This document shows, one piece after another, positions 34,448 to 42,193 of a stretch of DNA of 64,000 nucleotides. The first letter of the stretch is position 1, and the number at the start of each line of letters is the position of its first letter. Source of the DNA: Nocardioides kribbensis (lineage in GTDB: Bacteria > Actinomycetota > Actinomycetes > Propionibacteriales > Nocardioidaceae). Made by a program: the position numbers and the translations under genes. The notes under the pieces were generated by a model. The model saw only the letters and a program-made list of their open reading frames with translations. It did no database searches and was not told the origin of the DNA. The DNA lies in the NCBI RefSeq assembly GCF_015070375.1, contig NZ_JADCLL010000002.1, positions 248,001 to 312,000 of the forward strand, given 5' to 3'.

Positions 34448-35323
34448 GTGCCCGCAGACCCCACCCCCGCGTCCTCCGCCGCAGGAGCCGCCCCGCTCGC
34501 CGGCCGCACCCTGCTGATGTCGGGCGGCAGCCGCGGCATCGGCCTGGCCATCGCGCTGCGCGCGGCCCGCGACGGCGCCAACGTGGTGATGCTGGCCAAG
34601 ACCGCGGAGCCCGACCCGCGCCTGGAGGGCACGGTGCACACCGCCGCGGCCGAGATCGAGGCCGCCGGCGGCCAGGCCCTCGCGGTGGTCGGCGACGTGC
34701 GCAACGAGGAGGACGTGCGGTCGGCCGTCGACCAGGCCGTCGAGCGATTCGGCGGCATCGACGTCGTGGTCAACAACGCCTCCGCGCTCGACCTGTCGTC
34801 GACCAGCGACATCGCGATGAAGAAGTACGACCTGATGATGGCCATCAACGCCCGCGGCACGTTCCTGCTGTCGAAGACCGCGCTGCCGTGGCTCGAGCGC
34901 TCCGACCACGCCCACGTGCTGACGCTCTCGCCACCGCTCGACCTCGACCCGCGGTGGGCGGGGAAGTACCTCGCCTACACGATGGCGAAGTACTCGATGA
35001 GCCTGGTCACCCTCGGCCTCGCCGAGGAGCTCAAGGACCGCGGCATCGCCGCCAACTCGCTGTGGCCGCGCACCATGATCGCCACCGCTGCCGTGCGCAA
35101 CCTGCTCGGCGGCGACGAGGCCGTCGCCCGCTCGCGCACCCCCGAGATCGTCGCCGACGCCGCCCACGCGATCCTCGCCCGCGACCCGCGCGCCTGCACC
35201 GGCCACTTCTACATCGACGACCAGGTGCTCGCCGAGGAGGGCGTCACCGACCTCTCGGGCTACCGCGCCGGCCCCGGCGACGGCCCCCTCGAGGCCGACC
35301 TGTTCCTCGACCCGCTGGACTGA
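34448..35323 (+). CDS. SDR-family oxidoreductase, HSDL2-like
   Basis: 291 residues from a GTG with GAGGAG 7 nt upstream. The coenzyme motif is MSGGSRGIGLAIALRAARDG, followed by VVVNNASALDLSS and the catalytic YTMAK. The long central loop (AKTAEPDPRLEGTVHTAAAE) and the PRTMIATAAVRNLLGG segment are characteristic of the hydroxysteroid-dehydrogenase-like protein 2 group, whose substrates are probably acyl-CoA or lipid alcohols. It has a well-formed promoter, and the TetR gene follows within a few base pairs of its stop. Confidence 0.9.
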   Translation: MPADPTPASSAAGAAPLAGRTLLMSGGSRGIGLAIALRAARDGANVVMLAKTAEPDPRLEGTVHTAAAEIEAAGGQALAVVGDVRNEEDVRSAVDQAVERFGGIDVVVNNASALDLSSTSDIAMKKYDLMMAINARGTFLLSKTALPWLERSDHAHVLTLSPPLDLDPRWAGKYLAYTMAKYSMSLVTLGLAEELKDRGIAANSLWPRTMIATAAVRNLLGGDEAVARSRTPEIVADAAHAILARDPRACTGHFYIDDQVLAEEGVTDLSGYRAGPGDGPLEADLFLDPLD

Positions 35324-35325
35324 GC

Positions 35326-36186
35326 GTGGCCGGCGACGGCGGCGGGGGTCCCCGCGGGAGCGGCGGCGTCCGCGGGGGTGGTGACGGCGTCGGCGGTGGT
35401 GGCGGGGGCGCCCTCGGCAATGGCGACGGGGGCCCGGGCCGGGCTGATCGGATCGACCGTCCCGGTCGGGCTGACAGCCGTGGCCGCGGGGACGCTGTGG
35501 GCGGTGTGGGCGGTGTGGGCGGTGCGGGCGGCGCGGGCGCTGCTCGCCGAGCTGGGGGCGTGGCCGGAGCGGGAGGCGCGGGCGGATCGGCGGCCGGGCG
35601 TGCCACCCGCCGTCCGAGCCTGGTCACCCGCCAGCAGGTGCTCGACGCGGCCGTGCGGGCGCTGGTCGAGCACGGCTACGCCGGCGCCTCGACACTGCGC
35701 ATCCAGCAGCTGGCCGGGGTGTCGCGGGGGCGTCTGCTGCACCAGTACCCCTCCCGCGACGACCTGCTCGTCGCCGCCGTCGCCCACCTCGCCACGGCCC
35801 GGATCGCCGCCCTCGGCGCCCGGACGACGTGGCCGGCCGACCCCGGGGAGCGGATCGACGCCGCCGTCGCGGTGCTGTGGTCGACCTACCGCGAGGACTA
35901 CTTCTGGGCTGCGACCGAGCTCTGGCTCGCCGCGCGTCACACCCCCGCCCTCGCGCAGGCGCTGCGCCCCGCCGAGCGCGCGGTCGGCGAGCAGGTGCGC
36001 GCCGCGACCGACCGCATGCTCGGCGCCGACCTCGTGGCGCTCCCGTCGTACGCCGCGACGCGGGAGCTGCTCAACACCAGCATGCGCGGCGTCGCGCTCA
36101 CCTACGCCTTCGACCACCGGCCCGCCGCCACCGACCCCCACGTGGGCCTCTGGTCCACCCACGCCCGCGCGGCCCTGCTCGGCTGA
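35326..36186 (+). CDS. TetR-family transcriptional regulator with Gly-rich leader
   Basis: The recognisable regulator begins around RRPSLVTRQQVLDAAVRALV, with the helix-turn-helix STLRIQQLAGVSRGRLLHQY and a ligand domain ending in STHARAALLG. The open frame extends upstream to a GTG 2 bp after the SDR stop, but the first 90 residues are Gly/Ala/Arg low complexity. GTG codons at 35497 (GGGGA upstream) and 35560 would give 229 or 208 residues, nearer the family norm. The true start is unresolved. It probably controls the SDR gene in front of it or the divergent acyl-CoA synthetase. Confidence 0.8.
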   Translation: MAGDGGGGPRGSGGVRGGGDGVGGGGGGALGNGDGGPGRADRIDRPGRADSRGRGDAVGGVGGVGGAGGAGAARRAGGVAGAGGAGGSAAGRATRRPSLVTRQQVLDAAVRALVEHGYAGASTLRIQQLAGVSRGRLLHQYPSRDDLLVAAVAHLATARIAALGARTTWPADPGERIDAAVAVLWSTYREDYFWAATELWLAARHTPALAQALRPAERAVGEQVRAATDRMLGADLVALPSYAATRELLNTSMRGVALTYAFDHRPAATDPHVGLWSTHARAALLG

Positions 36187-36198
36187 CCCCGCGACCCC

Positions 36199-36260
36199 GT
36201 CGGCCTGTGCGGGGCTGGGCCGACAGGTGCGGGTTTCGCCAGCCGACCGGTGGAACCCGC
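36199..36260 (+). repeat. Dispersed double-hairpin repeat, copy 2 (shortened left arm)
   Basis: GTCGGCC (36199-36205) pairs with GGCCGAC (36218-36224), and the following GCGGGTT pairs with AACCCGC (36254-36260). The left arm of the first hairpin is degraded compared with other copies. It begins 12 bp after the TetR stop in the 312-bp convergent gap 36187-36498, which holds no gene. Confidence 0.75.
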
Positions 36261-36390
36261 CGCGCCGTACCGGTGCCGCAGCGGAGTGGCGGCATACGAC
36301 GAGCTCAGGGCGGGTGGACCTGCCGTTCGCCGCCACTTCCCGCACGCCGGCCCCCGCCGCGCGAGACCGCGCGCGCGGCAGCCGGAGTCC

Positions 36391-36491
36391 CACCAGCCAC
36401 CTGCGTCCCACCTGTCGGCGCGGACCCGCACTGGTCGGCCCACGCACGGGCCGACCAGTGCGGGTGTCGCCAGCCGACTGGTGAAACCCGC
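36391..36491 (+). repeat. Dispersed double-hairpin repeat, copy 3 (perfect 17-bp stem)
   Basis: Starts with CACCAGCCAC, shared with copy 5. CCCGCACTGGTCGGCCC (36425-36441) pairs perfectly with 36448-36464 around the loop ACGCAC. The right arm then runs into TGTCGCCAGCCGACTGG and GAAACCCGC, the third arm. It ends 8 bp before the fadH-like stop codon and may also terminate the convergent transcripts. Confidence 0.85.
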
Positions 36492-36498
36492 AGCAGCC

Positions 36499-38553
36499 TC
36501 AGAGCCCCGCCGCCACCCGGGTCCCCTGCTCGATGGCGCGCTTGGCGTCGAGCTCGGCGGCGACGTCGGCGCCGCCGACGAGGTGGGCGGTGACGCCGGC
36601 GGCGACGAGGTCGTCGTAGAGGTCGCGCACCGACTCCTGGCCGGCGCAGAGCACGACGTGCTCGACGGGGAGCACGGTCTCGACGCCGTCGACGGAGTAG
36701 TGCAGGCCGGCGTCGTCGACGCGGTGGTAGGTGGCGCCGGCGACCTGGGTGACCCCCGACTGCTTGAGCACGGCGCGGTGGGCCCAGCCGGAGGTCTTGC
36801 CGAGGTCCTTGCCGATCATCGTGGTCTTGCGCTGCAGCAGGGTGACCTCGCGCCGCGGCTCGCGGGGCTTGCGCTCGGTGAGTCCGCCGCGGTGCAGGGA
36901 GGGGTCGCCGACGCCCCAGTGGGCCAGCCAGTCGTCGAGGTCCTCGCTGGGGTCGTGGGTCAGCCAGACGCTCACGTCGACGCCGATCCCGCCGGCGCCG
37001 ACGACGGCGACGCGGCGCCCGGGCACGACGCGACCGGCGAGCACGTCGGCGTACGACACGACGCTGGGGTGCTCGACGCCCTCGAGGTCGGGCACGCGCG
37101 GGGTGACGCCGGTGGCGACGACGACCTCGTCGAAGCCGGCGAGGTCGGCGACCCCGGCGCGGGTGGAGAGGCGCACGTCGACGCCGAGCACGTCGAGGCG
37201 GCGGCGGTAGTAGCGCAGCGTCTCGGCGAAGTCCTCCTTGCCGGGCACGGCCATGGCCAGGCGGAACTGCCCGCCCAGCTCGGGGCCGGCCTCGAAGAGG
37301 GTGACGGCCAGCCCGCGCTCGGCGGCGGAGACGGCGGTGGCGAGCCCGGCGGGCCCGGCGCCGACGACGGCGACGCTGGCGCGGCGGCGGGTGGGGGTGA
37401 GCAGCAGGGTGGTCTCGCGACCGGCGCGGGGGTTGACCAGGCAGGAGGCCTTCTGGTTCTTGAAGGCGTGGTCGAGGCAGGCCTGGTTGCAGGCGATGCA
37501 GGTGTTGATCTCGTCGGCGCGGCCCTCGGCGGTCTTGAGCGCGAACTCGGGGTCGGCCAGCAGCGGGCGGGCCATCGAGACGAGGTCGGCCTCGCCGGCG
37601 GCCAGCACGGCCTCGGCCAGGTCGGGGGTGTTGATCCGGTTGGAGGCGCAGACCGGCACCGACACGGCTGCCTTGAGCCGGGCGGTCATCGAGCGCCACG
37701 CCCCGCGCGGCACCTGCGTGATGATGGTGGGCACGCGGGCCTCGTGCCAGCCGATGCCGGTGTTGAGCACGGTGACGCCGGCCTGCTCGAGCAGGTGGGC
37801 CAGCTCGACGGTCTCCTCCCAGCTCTGGCCGTCCTCGACCAGGTCGAGCAGCGAGATGCGGTAGACGATCGGGAGGTCGTCGCCGACGACCTCGCGGGCG
37901 CGGCGCACCACCTCGACCGGGAAGCGCATCCGCTTGCTGGCCGAGCCGCCCCACGCGTCGGTGCGGTCGTTGGTGCGCGCGGCGAGGAACTGGTTGATGA
38001 GGTAGCCCTCGGAGCCCATGATCTCGACGGCGTCGTAGCCCGCCTCACGCGCCAGGCCGACGGCGTCGGCGAAGTCGGAGGCGGTGCGGTCGACGGTGCG
38101 CGTCGACATCGCCGAGGGCGTGAAGGGCGTGATCGGCGACTTGCGCCTCGAGGCGGAGGCACTGAAGGGGTGGTAGCCGTAGCGGCCCGCGTGCAGCACC
38201 TGCAGCGCGATCGCCCCGCCCTCCTCGTGCACCGCGCCGGTGACCTGGTGGTGGCTGCGGGCCTGGCGCCGCGAGGTCAGCTCGGAGGCGAAGGGCTTGA
38301 GCCAGCCGCGCCGGTTGGGGGCGTAGCCGCCGGTGACGATGAGGCCGGTGCCGCCGCGCGCACGCTCCCGGAAGTACGCCGCGAGCGCCGGCAGGTCCCG
38401 CGCGCTGTCCTCCAGGCCGGTGTGCATGGAGCCCATGACGATCCGGTTGCGCAGCGTCAGCGCGTCGGCGCCCGCGCCGAGGGTGAGCGGGGAGAGCAGC
38501 AACGGGTGCCGGGGCTGCTCGGGCTGCTCGGGCTGCGGGGTCTGGGCGGTCAT
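36499..38553 (-). CDS. fadH: 2,4-dienoyl-CoA reductase-like NADH:flavin oxidoreductase
   Basis: 684 residues, the expected size. An FMN-binding old-yellow-enzyme barrel comes first (LRNRIVMGSMHTGLEDS, HAGRYGYHPFSASASRRKS, DAVEIMGSEGYLINQFLAAR). The 4Fe-4S site follows: CIACNQAC with the fourth Cys in KASCLVNP. Then come FAD/NAD(P) domains (VVGAGPAGLATAVSAAERGL and VVGAGGIGVDVS). It reduces 2,4-dienoyl-CoA during unsaturated fatty acid beta-oxidation; related enoate reductases are possible. Its ATG overlaps the PadR stop (ATGA), so it is co-translated with a probable autoregulator. Confidence 0.92.
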   Translation of the reverse strand: MTAQTPQPEQPEQPRHPLLLSPLTLGAGADALTLRNRIVMGSMHTGLEDSARDLPALAAYFRERARGGTGLIVTGGYAPNRRGWLKPFASELTSRRQARSHHQVTGAVHEEGGAIALQVLHAGRYGYHPFSASASRRKSPITPFTPSAMSTRTVDRTASDFADAVGLAREAGYDAVEIMGSEGYLINQFLAARTNDRTDAWGGSASKRMRFPVEVVRRAREVVGDDLPIVYRISLLDLVEDGQSWEETVELAHLLEQAGVTVLNTGIGWHEARVPTIITQVPRGAWRSMTARLKAAVSVPVCASNRINTPDLAEAVLAAGEADLVSMARPLLADPEFALKTAEGRADEINTCIACNQACLDHAFKNQKASCLVNPRAGRETTLLLTPTRRRASVAVVGAGPAGLATAVSAAERGLAVTLFEAGPELGGQFRLAMAVPGKEDFAETLRYYRRRLDVLGVDVRLSTRAGVADLAGFDEVVVATGVTPRVPDLEGVEHPSVVSYADVLAGRVVPGRRVAVVGAGGIGVDVSVWLTHDPSEDLDDWLAHWGVGDPSLHRGGLTERKPREPRREVTLLQRKTTMIGKDLGKTSGWAHRAVLKQSGVTQVAGATYHRVDDAGLHYSVDGVETVLPVEHVVLCAGQESVRDLYDDLVAAGVTAHLVGGADVAAELDAKRAIEQGTRVAAGL

Positions 38554-39104
38554 CGGTCGTCCTCCGTGGTGGGGCGGGTGTGGGCGTCGAGGTACTCCTC
38601 GAGCCACTGGGTCCAGAACTCCTCGAGCCGCACGCCGCCGCGCAGCACGAGGTACTGGTCGAGGGCCAGGCCGGTGAGGCGGCCGGGCTCGGGGTAGTCG
38701 CGCTTCATCAGCTGGCGGTAGTGGTCCAGGCGCAGGTGGTGGTCGGCCAGGTCGGCGCGCACGACGTCGAGCACGGCCTCGCGCTCGCCGAAGGAGGCGC
38801 CGCGCAGCTTGACGGCCAGCTCCGAGCGCATCGGCTCGGGCCCGACGGGGGTGGCCAGCCACGCGGCGAGCGCCTCGCGCCCGGCCGCGGTGACGGCGTA
38901 CTCCTTCTTGTCGGGGCGCCCGGCCTGCGGCACGGGGGTGGCCTCGACCCAGCCGTCGGCCTCCATGCGGGCCAGCACGCGGTAGATCTGCTGGTGGGTG
39001 GCCGACCAGAAGAAGCCGATCGAGCGGCTGAAGCGCCCGGCGAGCTCGAGTCCGGCCGCGGGCTGCTCGCGCAGCGCGACGAGGAGGGCGTGCTCGAGGG
39101 CCAT
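38550..39104 (-). CDS. PadR-family transcriptional regulator
   Basis: 184 residues. MALEHALLVALREQPAAGLE and the winged helix (FFWSATHQQIYRVLARMEAD, GWVEATPVPQAGRPDKKEYA, VTAAGREALAAWL) are typical of PadR. A C-terminal helical dimerisation arm follows (RADLADHHLRLDHYRQLMK). It directly precedes and overlaps the dienoyl-CoA reductase gene, so it probably represses this two-gene operon in response to an acyl or aromatic ligand. A dyad at 39126-39139, about 21 bp upstream, is its likely site. Confidence 0.92.
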   Translation of the reverse strand: MALEHALLVALREQPAAGLELAGRFSRSIGFFWSATHQQIYRVLARMEADGWVEATPVPQAGRPDKKEYAVTAAGREALAAWLATPVGPEPMRSELAVKLRGASFGEREAVLDVVRADLADHHLRLDHYRQLMKRDYPEPGRLTGLALDQYLVLRGGVRLEEFWTQWLEEYLDAHTRPTTEDDR

Positions 39105-39125
39105 GCGGCCATGGTGACGTACCTA

Positions 39126-39139
39126 TGCAACGAGTTGCA
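39126..39139. promoter_or_regulatory. Operator candidate for the PadR regulator
   Basis: TGCAAC-GA-GTTGCA is a perfect 6-2-6 inverted repeat 21 bp upstream of the padR ATG. It is the only strong dyad between padR and the divergent transporter operon. Confidence 0.55.
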
Positions 39140-39184
39140 AGAGGGGGGGTTCGTCACCCTCCGGAGGACCCCCGACGTGTTCCT

Positions 39185-39203
39185 GGGACGTGACCGGCGT
39201 CCC
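39185..39203. promoter_or_regulatory. Inverted repeat upstream of the amino-acid ABC operon
   Basis: GGGACG-N7-CGTCCC lies about 40 bp upstream of the TACGAT -10 (39244-39249). Its position fits an operator, but the binding protein is unknown. Confidence 0.35.
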
Positions 39204-39255
39204 GGCGCGGACCCGTCGTGACCGCGACCGGCCCGGCGCGACCTACGATTCGTCC

Positions 39256-40158
39256 ATGCTGCTGCGCCGGACGGCCTCCCTCGTGTCCCTGCCCCTCGTG
39301 CTGCTCGCCGTCTCCTGCGCCCCGGTCGAGGAGTCCGGCAGCGCGGGCGGGTCCGGCGACGACACCTCCTCGGCTCAGGCCACGCCGGCCGCCGACCTCG
39401 ACCCGGCCGAGTGCGCCGCGGGCGCGACCCTGGTCTCCGACGGCACGCTGACCGTCGGCACCGACTCCCCGGCCTACGACCCGTGGTTCACCGACAACGA
39501 CCCCACCAACGGCGAGGGCTTCGAGTCGGCGGTGGCCTACGAGGTCGCCGACCGCCTGGGCTTCGGCGCCGACGAGGTCACCTGGCAGACGGTGCCCTTC
39601 AACTCCAGCTACAAGCCGGGCCCCAAGGACTTCGACCTCGACATCAACCAGATCTCGATCACCCCGGCCCGCGCCGAGGTCGTCGACTTCTCCTCCGGCT
39701 ACTACTCCGCCGCCCAGGCCGTCATCGCCCTCGAGGGCACCGCCGGCGCCGAGGCCACCAGCCTGGAGGACCTGCAGGGTCTGCGGCTCGGCGCGCAGAC
39801 CGGCACCACCTCGCTCACCGCGATCCGCGACGTCATCCAGCCGGAGGCCGACGCCGTGGTCTTCGAGGACACCAATGCCGCCAAGCAGGCCCTGCAGAAC
39901 GACCAGGTCGACGCCGTGCTCGCCGACCTGCCCACCGCCTTCTACATCTCCGCCGTCGAGATCCCCGACAGCGTGCTCGTCGGGCAGTTCCAGCCCGAGA
40001 CCGGGGAGCAGGAGGAGTTCGGGATGCTCTTCGAGAAGGGCAGCGACCTCGTGCCCTGCGTCGACGCCGCGCTGGCCCAGATGGACGACGACGGCACCCT
40101 GGCCGACCTCGAGCAGCGCTGGCTCTCCGACGTCGTGGACGTCCCCCAGCTCCAGTGA
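39256..40158 (+). CDS. Amino-acid ABC transporter substrate-binding lipoprotein
   Basis: 300 residues. The lipobox LLAVSC anchors Cys21, and a Ser/Gly/Asp linker follows. The SBP_bac_3 domain shows LTVGTDSPAYDPWFTD, GFESAVAYEVADRLGF, FDLDINQISITPARAEVVDF, LRLGAQTGTTS, and a C-terminal DDDGTLADLEQRWL. It captures a polar amino acid or similar solute outside the membrane. It heads a three-gene operon with 4-bp overlaps to the permease and ATPase. TACGAT at 39244-39249 lies 6 nt before the ATG, implying a leaderless transcript. Confidence 0.93.
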   Translation: MLLRRTASLVSLPLVLLAVSCAPVEESGSAGGSGDDTSSAQATPAADLDPAECAAGATLVSDGTLTVGTDSPAYDPWFTDNDPTNGEGFESAVAYEVADRLGFGADEVTWQTVPFNSSYKPGPKDFDLDINQISITPARAEVVDFSSGYYSAAQAVIALEGTAGAEATSLEDLQGLRLGAQTGTTSLTAIRDVIQPEADAVVFEDTNAAKQALQNDQVDAVLADLPTAFYISAVEIPDSVLVGQFQPETGEQEEFGMLFEKGSDLVPCVDAALAQMDDDGTLADLEQRWLSDVVDVPQLQ

Positions 40159-41033
40159 CGTCCCCGACCGGCGCTCCCGCGGGCGGCGCCACCTGGACCC
40201 CGAGCGAGCGCGAGCTCGAGCGGCGCGCCGTACGCCGTGCCCTGCGCCGCCGCTCGATCGGCGTCGCGACCACGGCGCTGGTCGTCTTCTTCGCCGGCCT
40301 GGGCCTGCTGCTGGTGACCTCGCCGGGCTGGGAGCGGGTGCGCGAGTCGTTCTTCAACGGCTTCCACGCCCGCGCCTCGCTGCCCGACATCGCCGACGCC
40401 TTCCTCATCAACGTCGCGATGTTCATGATCGCCGAGCCGATCATCCTGGTGCTCGGGCTGCTCATCGCGCTGGCGCGCGGCGCCCGCGCACCGGTGCTGG
40501 CGCCGCTGCGGCTGCTCGCGGTGGCCTACACCGACGTGGTGCGCGGGATCCCCACGCTGCTGCTCGTGCTGCTGATGGGCTTCGGCATGCCGGGCCTGCA
40601 GCTGCAGGGCCTGCCGACCAGCCCGTTCTTCTGGGCCACCACGGCCCTGGTGATCTCCTACAGCGCCTACGTCGCCGAGGTCTTCCGCTCCGGCATCGAG
40701 TCGATCCACCCCAGCCAGATCGCCTCGGCCGAGGCGCTGGCGCTCTCGCGCACCCAGACCATGCGCTTCGTCGTCGTGCCGCAGGCCGTGCGCCGCGTCG
40801 TGCCGCCGCTGCTCAACGACTTCGTCTCGCTGCAGAAGGACACCGCCCTGGCCTCCACGATCGGTGTCTTCGAGGCGGTCTTCGTGGCCCGCGACTACAC
40901 CAACTACAACTTCAACTACACCCCCTACGTCGTCGTGGCCCTCTTCTTCGTCGCCCTCACCATCCCGCTGGCCCGGCTCACCGACGCCCTCGGTCGCCGC
41001 TACGCCCGGCGCGAGCGGACCGGTGCCCTGTGA
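40155..41033 (+). CDS. Amino-acid ABC transporter permease
   Basis: 292 residues from a GTG overlapping the preceding stop. A basic cytoplasmic leader precedes VATTALVVFFAGLGLLLVTS and four further hydrophobic segments. The EAA loop that docks the ATPase is SAEALALSRTQTMRFVVVPQ and AVRRVVPPLLNDF. LADTDVVRG-type residues appear as YTDVVRGIPTLLLVLLM. It forms the membrane channel of the His/Glu/Arg/opine-type importer encoded here. No second permease gene is present, so it probably acts as a homodimer. Confidence 0.93.
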   Translation: MTSPTGAPAGGATWTPSERELERRAVRRALRRRSIGVATTALVVFFAGLGLLLVTSPGWERVRESFFNGFHARASLPDIADAFLINVAMFMIAEPIILVLGLLIALARGARAPVLAPLRLLAVAYTDVVRGIPTLLLVLLMGFGMPGLQLQGLPTSPFFWATTALVISYSAYVAEVFRSGIESIHPSQIASAEALALSRTQTMRFVVVPQAVRRVVPPLLNDFVSLQKDTALASTIGVFEAVFVARDYTNYNFNYTPYVVVALFFVALTIPLARLTDALGRRYARRERTGAL

Positions 41034-41827
41034 GCGGCGCTGTGACCGGCCCTGTGACCGGCCCGGCGGGCGGGACCGCGCGCGGCGGCGTCGAGCCGCT
41101 GCTCGAGGCGACCGGCCTGCGCAAGTCCTACGGCGAGCGCGTCGTGCTGGCCGACGTGTCGCTGCGCGTGCAGCCCCACGATGTCATCTGCCTGATCGGC
41201 TCCTCGGGCTCGGGCAAGTCGACGCTGCTGCGCTGCCTCAACCTGCTCGAGGACGTCGACGACGGCTCGATCGTCTTCGAGGGCCGCGAGGTCTCCGACC
41301 CCCGCGTCGACCCGCGCGAGGTGCGCCGGCGCATGGGCATGGTCTTCCAGGCCTACAACCTCTTCCCCCACCTCAGCGTGCTCGACAACTGCACCCTCGC
41401 CCCGCGCCGCGTGCACGGCCTCGGCCAGGCCGAGGCGGAGACCCGCGCCCGCGACCTGCTCGCGCAGTTCGGGCTCTCCGAGCACGCCGGCAAGCACCCC
41501 GACAAGCTCTCCGGCGGCCAGCAGCAGCGCGCGGCGCTGGTGCGCGCGCTGTGCACGCAGCCGACCCTGCTGCTGCTCGACGAGATCACCGCGGCGCTCG
41601 ACCCCGAGCTGGTCGGCGACGTGCTCGCCATCGTGCGCGACCTGGCCGAGGCCGGCACCACCATGGTGCTGGCCACCCACGAGATGGCCTTCGCCCGCGA
41701 GGTCGCCACCTCGGTCTGCTTCCTCCACGAGGGCCGCATCCTCGAGCAGGGCCCGCCCGCCGAGATCTTCGCCGACCCCCGCGAGGAGCGCACCCGCCAG
41801 TTCCTGCGGCGCGTCCTGCCCGGCTGA
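41030..41827 (+). CDS. Amino-acid ABC transporter ATP-binding protein
   Basis: 265 residues from a GTG that overlaps the permease stop (GTGA). After a Gly/Thr/Pro-rich leader: Walker A GSSGSGKST (58-66), Q-loop MVFQAYNLFPHLSVLDN, signature LSGGQQQRAALVRAL, Walker B LLLLDEITAALDPE, and switch His in ATHEMAFAREV. It is most like the GlnQ/HisP polar amino-acid group and energises the neighbouring permease. A repeat-rich non-coding stretch follows. Confidence 0.95.
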   Translation: MSGAVTGPVTGPAGGTARGGVEPLLEATGLRKSYGERVVLADVSLRVQPHDVICLIGSSGSGKSTLLRCLNLLEDVDDGSIVFEGREVSDPRVDPREVRRRMGMVFQAYNLFPHLSVLDNCTLAPRRVHGLGQAEAETRARDLLAQFGLSEHAGKHPDKLSGGQQQRAALVRALCTQPTLLLLDEITAALDPELVGDVLAIVRDLAEAGTTMVLATHEMAFAREVATSVCFLHEGRILEQGPPAEIFADPREERTRQFLRRVLPG

Positions 41828-41925
41828 CCCGGAGGCTCCCCGCTCCGCCGCCGCAGGCCGGATCGCGCCATGGCGTGGCTGGAGCGCACCGATCGCGCGA
41901 TTGCGCCGGCGGCGGGCTGGGGACG

Positions 41926-42100
41926 GCGCGGTGTGCGTGGCTGGTGCGTTCGCGGGCGGCCCCGGCCTGCTCGAACCGCGCAATCGCGCTGGACGACCCC
42001 ACGCTCAGCCGGGTGGGCGCGTCGTGCGGTGTGCGCGGCTGCCGCAGTCCTCGGCGGCCCCGGCCTGCGCAACCGGCGCGATCGCGCTGGACGGCCCCAC
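41926..42100 (+). repeat. 77-bp imperfect direct repeat (two copies, 98-bp period)
   Basis: Copies at 41926-42002 and 42024-42100 share GCGGTGTGCG near the start, the block GGCGGCCCCGGCCTGC, and the end ATCGCGCTGGACG followed by CCCCAC, with scattered substitutions and compensating 1-nt indels. The 12-mer near each end is also present inverted at 41896-41907, so the region could fold into alternative hairpins. Confidence 0.7.
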
Positions 42101-42154
42101 CCGCGGCCCGGTCCCCGACCCGATCCCGACCGCGCCCCGCCCACCACCCGACCG

Positions 42155-42171
42155 TGACACCACTTCTGTCA
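42155..42171. promoter_or_regulatory. TGACA-N7-TGTCA operator candidate before the racemase
   Basis: TGACA, seven bases, TGTCA. It has the same half-sites and the same spacing as the box in the fadA promoter (51464-51480). It lies 23 bp upstream of the racemase ATG and just ahead of CATGAT (42182-42187), a plausible -10 located 6 nt before the ATG. Confidence 0.55.
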
Positions 42172-42193
42172 GCATCTGGGGCATGATGCGCGC

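Larger units (their letters stand above)
41828..42193. other. Non-coding gap with repeats, between ABC operon and racemase
   Basis: 366 bp without a credible gene on either strand. It contains a 77-bp imperfect direct repeat (listed separately), the inverted partners GCGCGATTGCGC (41896-41907) and GCGCAATCGCGC (41979-41990), the palindrome GCGCGATCGCGC (42077-42088), and a TGACA-N7-TGTCA box near the racemase. Confidence 0.6.

Noticed and set aside
36250..38697. Plus-strand open frame of about 815 codons opposite fadH
   Set aside because: The opposite strand has the full dienoyl-CoA reductase with FeS and FAD motifs. The plus frame gives only Gly/Val/Ala/His-rich sequence without a domain.
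41828..42193. Minus-strand frames in the repeat-rich gap as a small gene
   Set aside because: They encode Arg/Pro/Ala low complexity, lack a ribosome site, and are interrupted differently in the two repeat copies.
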